Part shown: positions 52,117 to 63,148 of the stretch, in pieces
Position numbering within the stretch: position 1 is the stretch's first letter
Layout of the letters: every line of letters begins with the position of its first letter
NCBI GenBank assembly: GCA_016721425.1
Contig: JADKID010000038.1
Coordinates: 558,001-622,000 of the forward strand
Length of the DNA: 64,000 nt
Direction of reading: 5' to 3'
From: Bryobacterales bacterium
GTDB taxonomy: Bacteria > Acidobacteriota > Terriglobia > Bryobacterales > Bryobacteraceae
Notes under the pieces: generated by a model
What the model saw: the letters and a program-made list of their open reading frames with translations, nothing else
Told to the model about the DNA's origin: nothing
Database searches by the model: none
Position numbers and translations under genes: made by a program

Positions 52117-54399
52117 TTGACGCACGACCCGGAAGGGCTACAGTACGGCACTGGCCAGCCACCCTCTGGTGCAGCCAAGGAGCTCTCGGATATTCTGAAT
52201 AGCGCGCCGGGCGCATTTCTCCACCTCGACCCGGCGTTCCGTATCCTTCGACTCAATACGGCTGCTGTTGAGCTCCTGGGGATAACGCAGGCTGACGCCA
52301 TGGGCCGCCTCTTATGGGATACCGCCTGCTGTCAGCCCGGCGGGGAGTTTGAGGCCCGGCACCGCGAGGCGATGGCAACTCGTTCCGAGCTCTGCTTCGA
52401 CCACTGCTGCTCCGCCAGTGAGTCCTGGTTGGCGGTCCGGTTGCTGCCGGCCGCCGATGGTGGACTCCTCGCCTGGTATACGGATCGGAGTGCGGATCTT
52501 CGGGCCAAACTGGAGCTGGAACGGAGGGAACGAGAGTACCGGGCCATCCTGTACGCGGCCATGGACGGCTTCTGGATCATGGATACCAGTGGGCGATTCC
52601 TCGACGTCAACGACGCCTATTGCCGTTTGATCGGTCACAGCCGACAGGAGTTGCTCGGCATGACCGTACTAGGTGTCGATGCCGGCCAGACCGAGGACGA
52701 GATCCGCGCCTCCATCGCGCGTGTGATGGAAGATGGCTACGGCCGTCTTGAGGTGAAGCACCGCCACAAGGATGGGAGAGTGCTGGATCTCGAGGTGAGC
52801 GCGAACTATCTCTGCGAGGCGGGACGGTTCTGCGTGTTTCTGCGCGACGTCACGGAGCGCAATCGAGTCGCGAGCGCCCTGCGCGATAGTGAGGCTCGTT
52901 ACCGGATCGTCGCCGAGAAGATGCAGGATGTCTTCTATCGCACCGACCTGGCTGGCACAATGCTGATGGTGAGTCCCTCCGCGGGGGCCTTGTTCGGAAT
53001 CTCTGACGCTCAAACGCTGATCGGCAAGAACCTGCTTACGGATCAGATTCTGTTGGAATCCGAGATGGGCCAGTTCTTCCAGATTCTGGCGACCGCCGGC
53101 GAGGTCCGTGAGCACGAAATGCACTTGCGGATTAGAGACGGCACGCTCCTGGACATTACCACCAACAGCCGGTTCGTCTTCGACGATGCCGGCGCGCCAG
53201 TTGGCGTCGAGGGCGTCTTCCGTGACATTACGGCCAGAAAGAAGGCAGAGCGTGCAAAGGAGGCGTTGGAGGCTGAACTGCACCAGGCACAGAAGCTGGA
53301 GAGCCTGGGAAGGCTGGCCGGCGGGATTGCGCACGACTTCAACAACATCCTCACTGTAATGAATGGTCATTGCGAGTTGATGCTCGATCGGGCCTCACCG
53401 GACGACTCGCTGCGACCGTCCCTGCTGGAGGTGCGCGCCGCAGGACTCCGCGCCGCGGCGCTCACTCAGCAACTGCTGGCCTTCAGCCGGAACCAGTTGT
53501 TCGAACTGGCCGTGCTGGACTTGAATTCCCTGCTGGCCGAATCCCTCCGTCTGGTTCAACGGCTCCTGGGAGAAGATGTCGAAGTGATGTGCGACCTCGC
53601 GCCGGACTTGGGCCTGGTGCTCGCCGATAGCGGCCGGCTTCATCAGGTGCTGATGAACCTGGTCGTGAATGCTCGGGATGCCATGCCGCAAGGCGGACGA
53701 ATCACGATAGCTACGCGAAACGTGAGATTGGAATCCGGCGTTGTGCCGGCCGGCGAGTATGTCCAGTTGGAAGTGGTTGACAACGGCTCCGGGATGGATG
53801 AGGCGGTCCGCAGGCGGATCTTCGATCCCTTCTTTACCACCAAAGAGGTGGGGAAGGGGACGGGGTTGGGCTTGTCGACTGTGTACGGAATTGTCCGCCA
53901 GTTTGACGGCGGCATCGACGTGGAGAGCCAGCCCGGACATGGGACGACATTCCGGATCTGGCTGCCTAAATCCGCCGAGGCCGAACTCCCTGCCGTTGCG
54001 CCGGAGGAGGAGCTGGCCGAGCTGGCTGGCAAGGAGACCATCCTGGTGGTGGAGGATCAGGCCGAAGTCCGGCGGCTTGCCGTGACGATGCTGCAGAGAC
54101 TTGGCTACCACGTTCTGGAGGCGTCCGGCGGGGAGGAAGCGCTAGAGATCGCTATGCAGGAACTCCAGCCGGTTCACCTTCTGCTGACGGATGTTGTGAT
54201 GCCTCGCATGACCGGCCGGGAACTGGCCGAGCGCTGGCGTTTAGTGCGTCCAGAGGCGAAGGTCCTCTTCATGTCGGGCTTTACGAGTGACGAGATTCAG
54301 CGTTACGGACTCCGCGGCGACGATCTGGAGTTGATCTGGAAACCCTTCCGGGTCAAACAGTTGGCGGCTAGAGTTCGAGAAATGCTGGACCGCAAATAA
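52117..54399 (+). CDS. Hybrid sensor histidine kinase with three PAS domains and a receiver domain
   Basis: 760 residues from a TTG start, supported by AGGAGG seven bases upstream. Three PAS domains: about residues 25-125, 140-260 (MDGFWIMDTSGRFLDVNDAYCRLIG) and 268-380 (MQDVFYRTDLAGTMLMVSPSAGALFG). The dimerisation helix holds the phospho-acceptor His406 in GIAHDFNNIL, followed by the ATPase with NLVVNARDAMPQGG (N box), DNGSGMDEAV (G1), FFTTKEVGKGTGLGLSTVYGIV (F and G2 boxes). A receiver domain (about residues 640-755) has ILVVEDQ and the phospho-acceptor Asp692 in LLTDVVMPRMTG. No membrane helix, so it is cytoplasmic. No partner regulator gene is adjacent. The input signal is unknown. Confidence 0.94.
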   Translation: MTHDPEGLQYGTGQPPSGAAKELSDILNSAPGAFLHLDPAFRILRLNTAAVELLGITQADAMGRLLWDTACCQPGGEFEARHREAMATRSELCFDHCCSASESWLAVRLLPAADGGLLAWYTDRSADLRAKLELERREREYRAILYAAMDGFWIMDTSGRFLDVNDAYCRLIGHSRQELLGMTVLGVDAGQTEDEIRASIARVMEDGYGRLEVKHRHKDGRVLDLEVSANYLCEAGRFCVFLRDVTERNRVASALRDSEARYRIVAEKMQDVFYRTDLAGTMLMVSPSAGALFGISDAQTLIGKNLLTDQILLESEMGQFFQILATAGEVREHEMHLRIRDGTLLDITTNSRFVFDDAGAPVGVEGVFRDITARKKAERAKEALEAELHQAQKLESLGRLAGGIAHDFNNILTVMNGHCELMLDRASPDDSLRPSLLEVRAAGLRAAALTQQLLAFSRNQLFELAVLDLNSLLAESLRLVQRLLGEDVEVMCDLAPDLGLVLADSGRLHQVLMNLVVNARDAMPQGGRITIATRNVRLESGVVPAGEYVQLEVVDNGSGMDEAVRRRIFDPFFTTKEVGKGTGLGLSTVYGIVRQFDGGIDVESQPGHGTTFRIWLPKSAEAELPAVAPEEELAELAGKETILVVEDQAEVRRLAVTMLQRLGYHVLEASGGEEALEIAMQELQPVHLLLTDVVMPRMTGRELAERWRLVRPEAKVLFMSGFTSDEIQRYGLRGDDLELIWKPFRVKQLAARVREMLDRK

Positions 54400-54404
54400 G
54401 GCGC

Positions 54405-55826
54405 TCAGTTCGCGGTTGACGGCCAACGCGCTGTCCAGAGAATTGCGTTCATCACCAGGCGGCGGTAGCCCGGATACAACATCGTGGATGCGCTGTGGCC
54501 GAGCTGGATATAGACGCTGCGGGCTTTGGGGTGCGGTCCGATATAGACCACAGGTTTGTCGTTGAGCGGGTGATCGGTCTCCATCAGCACCTCAACGCCC
54601 GGCGCGCGCCACATGCCCTTGTACACCTCGTCATGCGCCGGAAGTGGCGGAACGCCTGCCAAAACGGGGTGTTTCGACGCGTTTTTGACCACTTTTGACA
54701 CGAAATCGACGCCTTCTTTGTACTCTGACTTGGGATAGCTCGGGACAGCGTTGACGAAGTACTTGCCGCCGATCACCTCCTGATACCACCACGGCCAGGA
54801 CGTGTAGTTGACGATGGAATGATGCGTGGAAACGATGCCGCCGCCGGCCTCCACGAATTCGCGCAGGTTGGCTTGCTCCTTCTCTCCAATGGTCTCGCCC
54901 ATGTCGTGGAAGACGATGGTGTCGTAGCGGCCAGCGAGCTTTTGTCCGAAGGCCTCGGACTGCGTAGCGGCCACGCGCCAGACGATGCGCGGCTCGTTCG
55001 CGAACAATGAAAAGAACTCTGGTGGAAAGCCGTGTCCGCCGGTGACGACGAGCACTCGCGCTTTGGCTGCCGCGCTTTCGACGCGCGGTTGGACGTCGCC
55101 GGTGGCGGCCCATTCGACGGAACGTGTGAGGGCGGCGATGAAGCCGGGTTGGGCCATGGAGGAGAGGTCGTGGCCGAGCGGCAGATGGACGCCGCGGCCC
55201 TGGCCGAAGCGTGTGGTCCACAGCATTGGCTCGTCTTTGCCGGTGCCGCCCTGGGCGGGATCGCTCCAGGCGCGCGCCACCACCTGGACTCCGGGTTGCA
55301 GGTCGAGCTTATGGTAGAGCTCGTCGTTGGCGACGAAGGACTCCGGCAGGCCGCGGGCGATAGGGTGCTGGCGATCGGTCCACTTGACGTCGAAGACGTG
55401 GCGGGCCGAGTGCCCGATGTTGGCGGCCTTCCACGTGGCGCCGATCAACTGGGCGTAGGCGGGCCAGCCGGGGTTTCCGTCCGGCGGCTCGTTCCATCGG
55501 TTGTTCTTCCAGACATGGCCCATGAACTCGCCGTAGCTGATGCCGTGCACGGCGACGAAGCCTTTGCCGCCGCGGACGAACTCCTCGATGGCCTTCTCGG
55601 TGGAGGCGGGGAAGCGCGGCCCGTTGTAGTTGAGCATGATGACGTCATATTTGGAGAGCGCGGCGGAGGAGAGATCACGCGGCTCTTCGGTGACGCGAAC
55701 GTCAAAGCGCCCGGTCTGCTCCAATTGCGCGCGGAGCACTGGCGTGGAGACGTGCCAATCGTGATACTGCACATCGGACTGGCCGGTGATGATGAGGACG
55801 CGGATCAGGACGGCGGCGGCTAACAT
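54405..55826 (-). CDS. Tandem ThuA-domain protein, probably exported
   Basis: 473 residues. Two ThuA/trehalose-utilisation domains in tandem: first at about residues 8-245 (VLIITGQSDVQYHDWHVSTPVLRAQLEQ, FVRGGKGFVAVHGISYGEF, HPIARGLPESFVANDELY, GQGRGVHLPLGHDLSSMAQPGFIAALTRSVEWAATG) and second at about residues 260-470 (VLVVTGGHGFPPEFFSLF, YDTIVFHDMGETI, FVEAGGGIVSTHHSIVNY, HPVLAGVPPLPAHDEVYKGMW, YIQLGHSASTMLYPGYRRLVMNAILWTARW). The fold is glutamine-amidotransferase-like; members act on sugar derivatives. The short hydrophobic N-terminus may be a signal. It is upstream of the isomerase gene on the same strand, overlapping it by seven bases at the ends, and both are typical sugar-utilisation partners. 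Confidence 0.85.
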   Translation of the reverse strand: MLAAAVLIRVLIITGQSDVQYHDWHVSTPVLRAQLEQTGRFDVRVTEEPRDLSSAALSKYDVIMLNYNGPRFPASTEKAIEEFVRGGKGFVAVHGISYGEFMGHVWKNNRWNEPPDGNPGWPAYAQLIGATWKAANIGHSARHVFDVKWTDRQHPIARGLPESFVANDELYHKLDLQPGVQVVARAWSDPAQGGTGKDEPMLWTTRFGQGRGVHLPLGHDLSSMAQPGFIAALTRSVEWAATGDVQPRVESAAAKARVLVVTGGHGFPPEFFSLFANEPRIVWRVAATQSEAFGQKLAGRYDTIVFHDMGETIGEKEQANLREFVEAGGGIVSTHHSIVNYTSWPWWYQEVIGGKYFVNAVPSYPKSEYKEGVDFVSKVVKNASKHPVLAGVPPLPAHDEVYKGMWRAPGVEVLMETDHPLNDKPVVYIGPHPKARSVYIQLGHSASTMLYPGYRRLVMNAILWTARWPSTAN

Positions 55827-56665
55827 AACTGCTTCACCCAGGAGAGACTACGTTCGATCATGGGACCGCCGGCGCCTTCGCACTCCAGGCTGTAGACGCC
55901 GGAAAAGCCGGATTCCGTAAGCACTCGAACACACTCGCGAATGTTGCCGGCGTTGACGCCATCGCCGATGGCGCACTGGCTGACGGCGATGCCGGTGAGC
56001 TCGCCGCGCGCGGCGGCGGCCAGGGTTTCGCTGACGTCCTTGATGTGGACGTGGCTGACGCGGTCTAGAAACTGGCGGAGAAACGCGACGGGATCCTGGC
56101 CGGCGATGAACGTGTTGCCGGTGTCCATGTTCATGCGGAGGTTGGGCGAATCGGCGAAGCTGAGCATCTCCGCCATGTACTCGGGTTTGGTGGTGAAGTA
56201 GCCGTGGGGCTCGATGTTGATGATGATGCCGTAGGCCTCGGCGACGGGCAGCACCTGGAGATAGATGCGCTTCATGTGGGCGAGCGCCTCCAAGTCTGTC
56301 ATGCCCTCGGGGCGGAAGCGGTCGTCGGTGGTGTCCACGCAGGGGCAGCCGGCGAGCTTGGCCCAGCGGATGGTGTGGAGGATGTACTCGACGCCGAGCG
56401 TGGCGCCTTCGGGTTTGGAGAGTGGGAAAGCGGCGTCGATCTGCGAGAAGGCGATGCCGAGTTGGTCCATTTTGCGCCGCAGCAGAATGGGGTCCTCCCA
56501 GAGTGCGACGTGAGGTTGGTAGCCTAAGCCGTGAATCCAGCTCACGCCGTCGATGGCGCCGCACTCGATGTGAGTGAGGCCGTTGGCGTGGGCCCATTCC
56601 AGGCACTGGGCGAAGCTCCAGTAGGCGGAGTTGAAAGCGTCCGTATGAAAGCCGATAGTGAGCAT
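55820..56665 (-). CDS. Sugar phosphate isomerase/epimerase family protein
   Basis: 281 residues from the ATG at 56665, giving MLTIGFHTDAFNSAYWSF; the frame stays open upstream but that sequence is antisense to the dnaG start. TIM-barrel, xylose-isomerase-like: LEWAHANGLTHIECGAIDG, GCPCVDTTDDRF, IIINIEPHGYFTTKP, LRMNMDTGNTFIAGQD, DRVSHVHIKDVSET and GVYSLECEGAGGP supply the Glu, Asp, His and Glu metal ligands. No signal peptide, unlike the paralogue at 35737. It probably converts a sugar derivative handled with the downstream double-ThuA protein, whose start it overlaps by seven bases. Confidence 0.87.
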   Translation of the reverse strand: MLTIGFHTDAFNSAYWSFAQCLEWAHANGLTHIECGAIDGVSWIHGLGYQPHVALWEDPILLRRKMDQLGIAFSQIDAAFPLSKPEGATLGVEYILHTIRWAKLAGCPCVDTTDDRFRPEGMTDLEALAHMKRIYLQVLPVAEAYGIIINIEPHGYFTTKPEYMAEMLSFADSPNLRMNMDTGNTFIAGQDPVAFLRQFLDRVSHVHIKDVSETLAAAARGELTGIAVSQCAIGDGVNAGNIRECVRVLTESGFSGVYSLECEGAGGPMIERSLSWVKQLC

Positions 56666-56735
56666 GATGAGAAATGCGATCTTATAGGAAGGGAATTCGG
56701 GGTGCAACCGGTTGCCCCCGGCGGAGTCTACACGG

Positions 56736-58478
56736 ATGGAGTTTGCGGAGCAGGTCAAGTCGTCGGTTGACATCGTCAATGTGATCGGGGAGTACGTGCG
56801 TTTGAAGCGAAGCGGCTCCGGGCCCCGGTATGTGGGGCTGTGTCCGTTCCACACGGAGAAGACGGGCTCGTTTTCGGTGCACGCCACCCATCAGTTCTAC
56901 AAGTGCTTTGGCTGCGGCGCGGGCGGCGACGTCTTCAAGTTCATCATGGAGATTGAGACGCTCACCTTCTGGGAGGCGCTCAAGTATCTGGCGGAGCGGA
57001 ACGGAATCCCGTTGCCGAAGCGCAGTGATCTGGCCGACGACGAGGCGAAGAAGCGCGGCGGCATCTACGAGATGCACGAGATTGCCGTGAAGCAGTTTCG
57101 CGACTTGCTCTTTTCACCGGCCGGGGAAGATGCCCGCGAGTACCTGAAGCGGCGCGGCCTCAGCAAAGCCACGGCGGAGGAGTTTGGCCTGGGGCTTTCC
57201 GAGCGAAGCGGGCAGACACTGGCGCGGATCTTCGAGAAGCAGGGCTATGCGCCGGACGACATGGAGGCCAGCGGCCTGGTGCTGCGGCGCAACGACGGGT
57301 CGGGGTTTTTTGACCGGTTCCGCGGGCGGCTGATGTTTCCGATTCATTCCGAATCCGGCAAGGTGATTGCGTTCGGCGGGCGGGCGCTGGCGGAGGGTGA
57401 CGAGCCGAAGTATCTGAACTCGTCGGAGACCTCCATCTACCGCAAGAGCCACGTGCTCTACAATCTGAACCGGGCGCGCAAGCCGGTGCAGGCCGCCGGA
57501 TTCAGCATCCTGGTGGAAGGCTACATGGACGTAATTGGCGTCTACGCGGCGGGCATCCACAACGTGGTGGCCACCTGCGGCACGTCGTTGACGAATTTCC
57601 AGGCGCGCAGCCTGCGGCGGCACGCTACCGAACTGGTGGTCAATTTCGATCCGGACAACGCCGGCGCCAATGCCACGGAGCGCTCGATCCCCATCCTGCT
57701 GGAAGAGAGCATGAGGCTGAAGGTGCTGCAACTGGGCGGTGGACTCGATCCCGACGAGTACATCAAGACCAATGGCACGGATGCCTACCTGGACGCGTTG
57801 AAGAACGCGCGGGGCTACTTTCACTGGCTGGCTGACCGTGCCCGCGCGCGGCTCGACATGCAGACGCCGGAGGGCCGCGTGGCGGCGTTCCAGTTTCTGC
57901 TGCCCGCCATTCAGAAAATGCCGGACAGGCTGGAGCGCCTCTCGGTTGCTAACGACGTTGCCGACTATATGAAGATGGCGCCCGGCATCGTGCTGGACGA
58001 GTTCCGCAAGGCCGCCACCGAAAAGCGCGGCCAGGTGACCAGACGGGAAGAGCTCTCGCCTGAGGCCACGGAAGTGATTCTGCTGCACGCGCTGCTGGAT
58101 AACGCCGAGGCTCGCGCGGAGATCGCGCCGGTGCTGCGAGAGTTGAAGGTGGTGACCACGCTGCGCTCGCACCGCATCATGGAGACGATCCTGCGCATGA
58201 TCGAGGCGGGCGAGACACCATCGTATTCGAGTGTCGAGGGCCGGCTGGGCGAGCCGGACAAGGCACTCATGATTTCTTTAGTTTTTGCCGATGATACGCT
58301 CACGCGAGATTTCAGCACGGAGCAGGCTGTGGCTTGCGTACGGAAGTTGATGATGGAGGAGCGGGACTCGCTGCGGGACGACCTGCGGCGCCGCATCAAG
58401 GAGGCGGAGCGCTCCGGCAATATGGAAGAGGCGATCCGGTTGTTTACTGAATTGAGCAAGCTGGAGCGGGGCGAATAG
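56736..58478 (+). CDS. dnaG: DNA primase
   Basis: 580 residues from the ATG at 56736; a TTG at 56712 is in frame but not supported by conservation. The zinc-binding domain has C36, H39, C57 and C60 in LCPFHTEKTGSF and KCFGCGAGGD. The catalytic core has AEEFGLGLSERSG, GRLMFPIHSESGKVIAFGGRAL, PKYLNSSETSIYRKSHVLY and a TOPRIM segment VEGYMDVIGVYAAGI (about residue 262), with FDPDNAGANA supplying the metal Asp pair. The C-terminal helical domain (from about residue 420) is the helicase-interaction region. It synthesises RNA primers at the replication fork. rpoD follows after 78 bases, the classic macromolecular-synthesis linkage. Confidence 0.97.
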   Translation: MEFAEQVKSSVDIVNVIGEYVRLKRSGSGPRYVGLCPFHTEKTGSFSVHATHQFYKCFGCGAGGDVFKFIMEIETLTFWEALKYLAERNGIPLPKRSDLADDEAKKRGGIYEMHEIAVKQFRDLLFSPAGEDAREYLKRRGLSKATAEEFGLGLSERSGQTLARIFEKQGYAPDDMEASGLVLRRNDGSGFFDRFRGRLMFPIHSESGKVIAFGGRALAEGDEPKYLNSSETSIYRKSHVLYNLNRARKPVQAAGFSILVEGYMDVIGVYAAGIHNVVATCGTSLTNFQARSLRRHATELVVNFDPDNAGANATERSIPILLEESMRLKVLQLGGGLDPDEYIKTNGTDAYLDALKNARGYFHWLADRARARLDMQTPEGRVAAFQFLLPAIQKMPDRLERLSVANDVADYMKMAPGIVLDEFRKAATEKRGQVTRREELSPEATEVILLHALLDNAEARAEIAPVLRELKVVTTLRSHRIMETILRMIEAGETPSYSSVEGRLGEPDKALMISLVFADDTLTRDFSTEQAVACVRKLMMEERDSLRDDLRRRIKEAERSGNMEEAIRLFTELSKLERGE

Positions 58479-58556
58479 GTGGAGGTCGCGTAGCCGCACC
58501 CGGAGTGGTAGATTAATTAGTCATAGATTCGTCGGGGAAGTATCGCGAGGGTTTTA

Positions 58557-60232
<1,676 letters not shown>

Positions 60233-60236
<4 letters not shown>

Positions 60237-60823
60237 TAGGCGGCTGCCACATCGGCGGCAATCTCGGCCGGCACCAGATCCGCCCAGGCGGCTCCAGCTT
60301 GAATCCGTTGGCGGACTTCGGTGGACGAGACGTCGTGCCAAGTGTCGCTCAATGACAGCGTGTGAATCCCTGCCGCCAGGTTCTCCGGTGATACGAAGGC
60401 GCCGGCACGCGGCGCAACCAGCATCTGGTACTCGTCGAGTTGCGAGTGAAAAGACCCGGCGGTGCCGTAGTCCCAGGCGACGATCCGCTCCGCTGCGTCC
60501 CGGCCGCAAACCAGGAAGACCTGCGACGCACCCGTGGCGGTGTAGCACTCCCGTGCCATCTCAATGAAGAGTCCGCCGTCACTGATGGCCGCCGAAAGGC
60601 CGTGGGCCTCGGCGATGCGCCGGATCCACTCCGCGCGGCGGGTGAATTCGGCGCCGTCAAACTCCTTGTGCGGCAGCGAACGGGGCAGCACCAAGACGGC
60701 CTCCGACGCCCATTCCAGCGCCGCCCGCAGCATGGCGACGTGAGCGCGGGTGGGCGGATTCCATGCGCCGGGGAGCAACGCGATGGCGCCTTCGCCGGGT
60801 GTGGCGCGGTGCAGAAACTCCAT
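60233..60823 (-). CDS. NadD-like nucleotidyltransferase (nicotinate-nucleotide adenylyltransferase family)
   Basis: 196 residues from the ATG at 60823. The alpha/beta phosphodiesterase-type nucleotidyltransferase opening is LLPGAWNPPTRAHVAMLRAAL, where the usual (H/T)xGH is TRAH (T25-H28), with Ala in place of Gly. EAVLVLPRSLPHKEF, VCGRDAAERIVAWDYG and SSTEVRQRI (the ISSTxIR element near the C-terminus) support the family. It is not certain that it is the organism's essential NadD; a side role or a different nucleotidyl acceptor is possible. Its end overlaps the rpoD stop by four bases, convergently. Confidence 0.75.
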
Positions 60824-60891
60824 GCCTCCATCGTAACGGGAAGCAACCGGCAGCCCGTGGCGTGCATCTGTGGTTAAGTAGAAAGACAAAG

Positions 60892-61620
60892 ATGTTCACC
60901 TGGATCTGTCCCCAATGCGGCCGAGAAGTGCCGCCCAGCTATACGGAATGCCCGACTTGCGCGGAGCGGCGGCAACTGGCGGCTCAACCCGCGACGCCAC
61001 CTCCGTCGCAGCAGGCTGTGGCCCCCCCGCCACCGCTGGCGCCGCCCCCTGCCTACGCGCAGCCGCAGTACGCCCCGCCGCCCCCGCCTCCTCCTCCGCC
61101 GCAGCAACAGCCTGTCTATGCGCAGCAACCTCCGCAGCAACAGCCGCAGTACTACACGCTGCCGGATCAGAAAAAGGGGATGCCCACGTGGCTCGTCGGG
61201 GTGTTGACCGTCGTCGTGCTGGGTGGTGGCCTGTTCGGTCTCTACAAGTTCGTGGGTGGATCTTCGAAACCCGCGCCCGTCCAGGCGGCGCTGCCGGCGG
61301 ACGGCAAGGCCCACCCGTATCAGAAGTATCTGGAAGTGGTGGGCGTGCGGCTCATGGAGACCGAGAGCAAGAAGAACATGGTTCGCTTCACGGTGGTCAA
61401 CCATTCAGCCGCGGATCTGTCCGGGCTGGAGCTGAGCATCGTGCTGTCGCCCACGACGGGTGGTGAGCCGGTGGCTGTGATCGAGGCCAAGGTCGGCGAT
61501 GTGCCCGCGCAGGGCATCAAGGACATGGAGTCGCCGTTGAACACCAAGCTCAAAGTCTACGAGTTGCCGGACTGGCAGTTCGTCAAGACTTCCTTTGTGA
61601 TCACGGCGCCGCCGAAGTAG
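60892..61620 (+). CDS. Zinc-ribbon, Pro/Gln-linker membrane-anchored protein
   Basis: 242 residues from the ATG at 60892. Residues 1-25 hold a zinc ribbon (C6, C9, C19, C22 in WICPQCGREV and TECPTCAER). A Pro/Gln/Tyr-rich linker (about residues 34-93) includes a run of Pro codons and QQQP/YAQ repeats. One membrane helix (about residues 100-122, TWLVGVLTVVVLGGGLFGLY) leads to an external beta-rich domain (about 140-242, VVGVRLMETESKKNMVRFTVVNHS, ELSIVLSPTTGG). Function is not recognised; the layout suggests a membrane scaffold with a cytoplasmic zinc module. Its 3' end overlaps the convergent TPR membrane-protein gene by 20 bases. Confidence 0.72.
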   Translation: MFTWICPQCGREVPPSYTECPTCAERRQLAAQPATPPPSQQAVAPPPPLAPPPAYAQPQYAPPPPPPPPPQQQPVYAQQPPQQQPQYYTLPDQKKGMPTWLVGVLTVVVLGGGLFGLYKFVGGSSKPAPVQAALPADGKAHPYQKYLEVVGVRLMETESKKNMVRFTVVNHSAADLSGLELSIVLSPTTGGEPVAVIEAKVGDVPAQGIKDMESPLNTKLKVYELPDWQFVKTSFVITAPPK

Positions 61621-63121
61621 CAGGTTCGCTCCAGAGCCGCTTCTGTTGAGGCGTGGCGCGGCAACCGGCGGGGAGCGGGCGTCGCACGCCCAAGCGCCGC
61701 AGGTTCCAGAGTGCGTCGAAGAGGCAGGGGTCTCTTTCGAGAGCCCGTTCAAAGTCGGCTTGCGCCGGATCCGTTTGCCCCAACAGCAGTAGCGCCAGGC
61801 CGCGATTGTTCATGGCTCGCGCCGAGCCGGGGTTTAGCGCCAGGGCGCGTCCAAACTCCGCCAGGGCCAGTTCCGGTTTGCCGTCGCGGATGAAGGCGAG
61901 GCCGAGATCGGCGGCGACCTCCGGATCATCGGGCGCCAATCGTTTGGCTTCCGTCAACAACTCCACGGCATGCGGCGGAGACGCCACGCGCGCCAGTTGG
62001 CGCTTGGGCCGGAGTTTGTCCGGCGCCTGCCGGGCGGCGTCCATCCACAACGTCGATGGGCTCTGCCAGACACGAGTCTGCGCCGCGCTGAGCACGATGA
62101 GGATTGCGCCGATGAACCCCAGCAGGCGGGGATCTGTGCGCTTCAACAACAGACCGGCGAGTGACGCAAAGCAGAGCAGTGGCAGGTACATGCGCCGGTC
62201 TGCCGCGAGGTCCTCGGCAGGGAAGATCGAGGAACTGGGCAGCAGCAACAGCAGGCCCCCCAGAATCCAGAAGCCGGCGCCGGCGGCTCGCACAGTGCGC
62301 CAGGAGAGGATCGCCACCACCACGATCACGCCCCAGGCCAGCGACGCCGCCAAGGGCGCCGTGCGCACGTCGGGGTCTACTGTGAATTGGAGCGGCGCCA
62401 GCAGCAGCCAGAGATACCGCAGGATGGCGACACCCTGGTAGCTGAAGTACTCGAATGGACTGATGCCGGCCTGCGCGCCCGCGCCGGAGCCAGCGATGGC
62501 GCCGGTGGCATAGATGACCCGTGCGCCCGCCGCCAGCGCGAGAGCCAGCATGGCGCATAGTGGCCTCGCAACGGCGCGCCGCCGCTTGGTGGACCACTCC
62601 AGCAGCGCCAGCAGCAGGGGCAGCGCGGCCACCTCTTCCTTGGCCAGCAGCGCGAGCGCGAATGCCCCTACGGCCCACCAGCGGCGGTCCTTCAGCCAGA
62701 GGTGGATTGCCAGCAGCGCGAACAGGGTGGCCAGCAGGGTGCCGCGCGCAAAAACGTAGACCACGGCTTCTGTTTGCAGGGGATGGACGGCGAAGATCAT
62801 CGCCGCGATCTGGGCGGAGCGCACCGGCAGCAACTCCAGCAGGACCGTATAAGCCAGCCAGACACACAGCAGATGAAGCAGCAGGCTGACCAGGTGGAAG
62901 CTCCATGGCTCGGTGGCCATCTGCAACTGCGCCCACTCGGAGAGCCACGTGAGCGGGCGGGTCTGCGTGGGGGAGAACACCTGCCGCCAGCCGTCAGGCG
63001 AGGTCAGCGCGGGGTCGGAGAAGAGCGAGAAATCGTCAAACTGGAATGGCGCCCACAGCGCCCCGCCAAAGGCGAGCAGCGCGGCTAAAACGAGGATCAG
63101 GCGGAGTCGCAATGCTACCAT
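61601..63121 (-). CDS. Multi-pass membrane protein with C-terminal TPR repeats
   Basis: 506 residues from the ATG at 63121. About ten membrane helices fill residues 5-390. An N-terminal FDDFSLFSDP segment and AVHPLQTEAVVYVFARG resemble the family of eukaryote-like membrane proteins with TPRs (DUF1736/TMTC or GT39-like glycosyltransferases). KEEVAALPLLLALLEW and DRRMYLPLLCFA are also typical. Residues about 405-480 hold tetratricopeptide repeats: DDPEVAADLGLAFIRDGKPELALAEFGRALALNPGSARAMNNRGLALLLLGQTDPAQADFERALERDP. It may be an O-linked glycosyltransferase or a related membrane protein; no activity is proven. It is divergent from the endonuclease III gene. Confidence 0.75.
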   Translation of the reverse strand: MVALRLRLILVLAALLAFGGALWAPFQFDDFSLFSDPALTSPDGWRQVFSPTQTRPLTWLSEWAQLQMATEPWSFHLVSLLLHLLCVWLAYTVLLELLPVRSAQIAAMIFAVHPLQTEAVVYVFARGTLLATLFALLAIHLWLKDRRWWAVGAFALALLAKEEVAALPLLLALLEWSTKRRRAVARPLCAMLALALAAGARVIYATGAIAGSGAGAQAGISPFEYFSYQGVAILRYLWLLLAPLQFTVDPDVRTAPLAASLAWGVIVVVAILSWRTVRAAGAGFWILGGLLLLLPSSSIFPAEDLAADRRMYLPLLCFASLAGLLLKRTDPRLLGFIGAILIVLSAAQTRVWQSPSTLWMDAARQAPDKLRPKRQLARVASPPHAVELLTEAKRLAPDDPEVAADLGLAFIRDGKPELALAEFGRALALNPGSARAMNNRGLALLLLGQTDPAQADFERALERDPCLFDALWNLRRLGVRRPLPAGCRATPQQKRLWSEPATSAAP

Positions 63122-63148
63122 GTTAGAGCAATTCCGCACCTTCATCCC

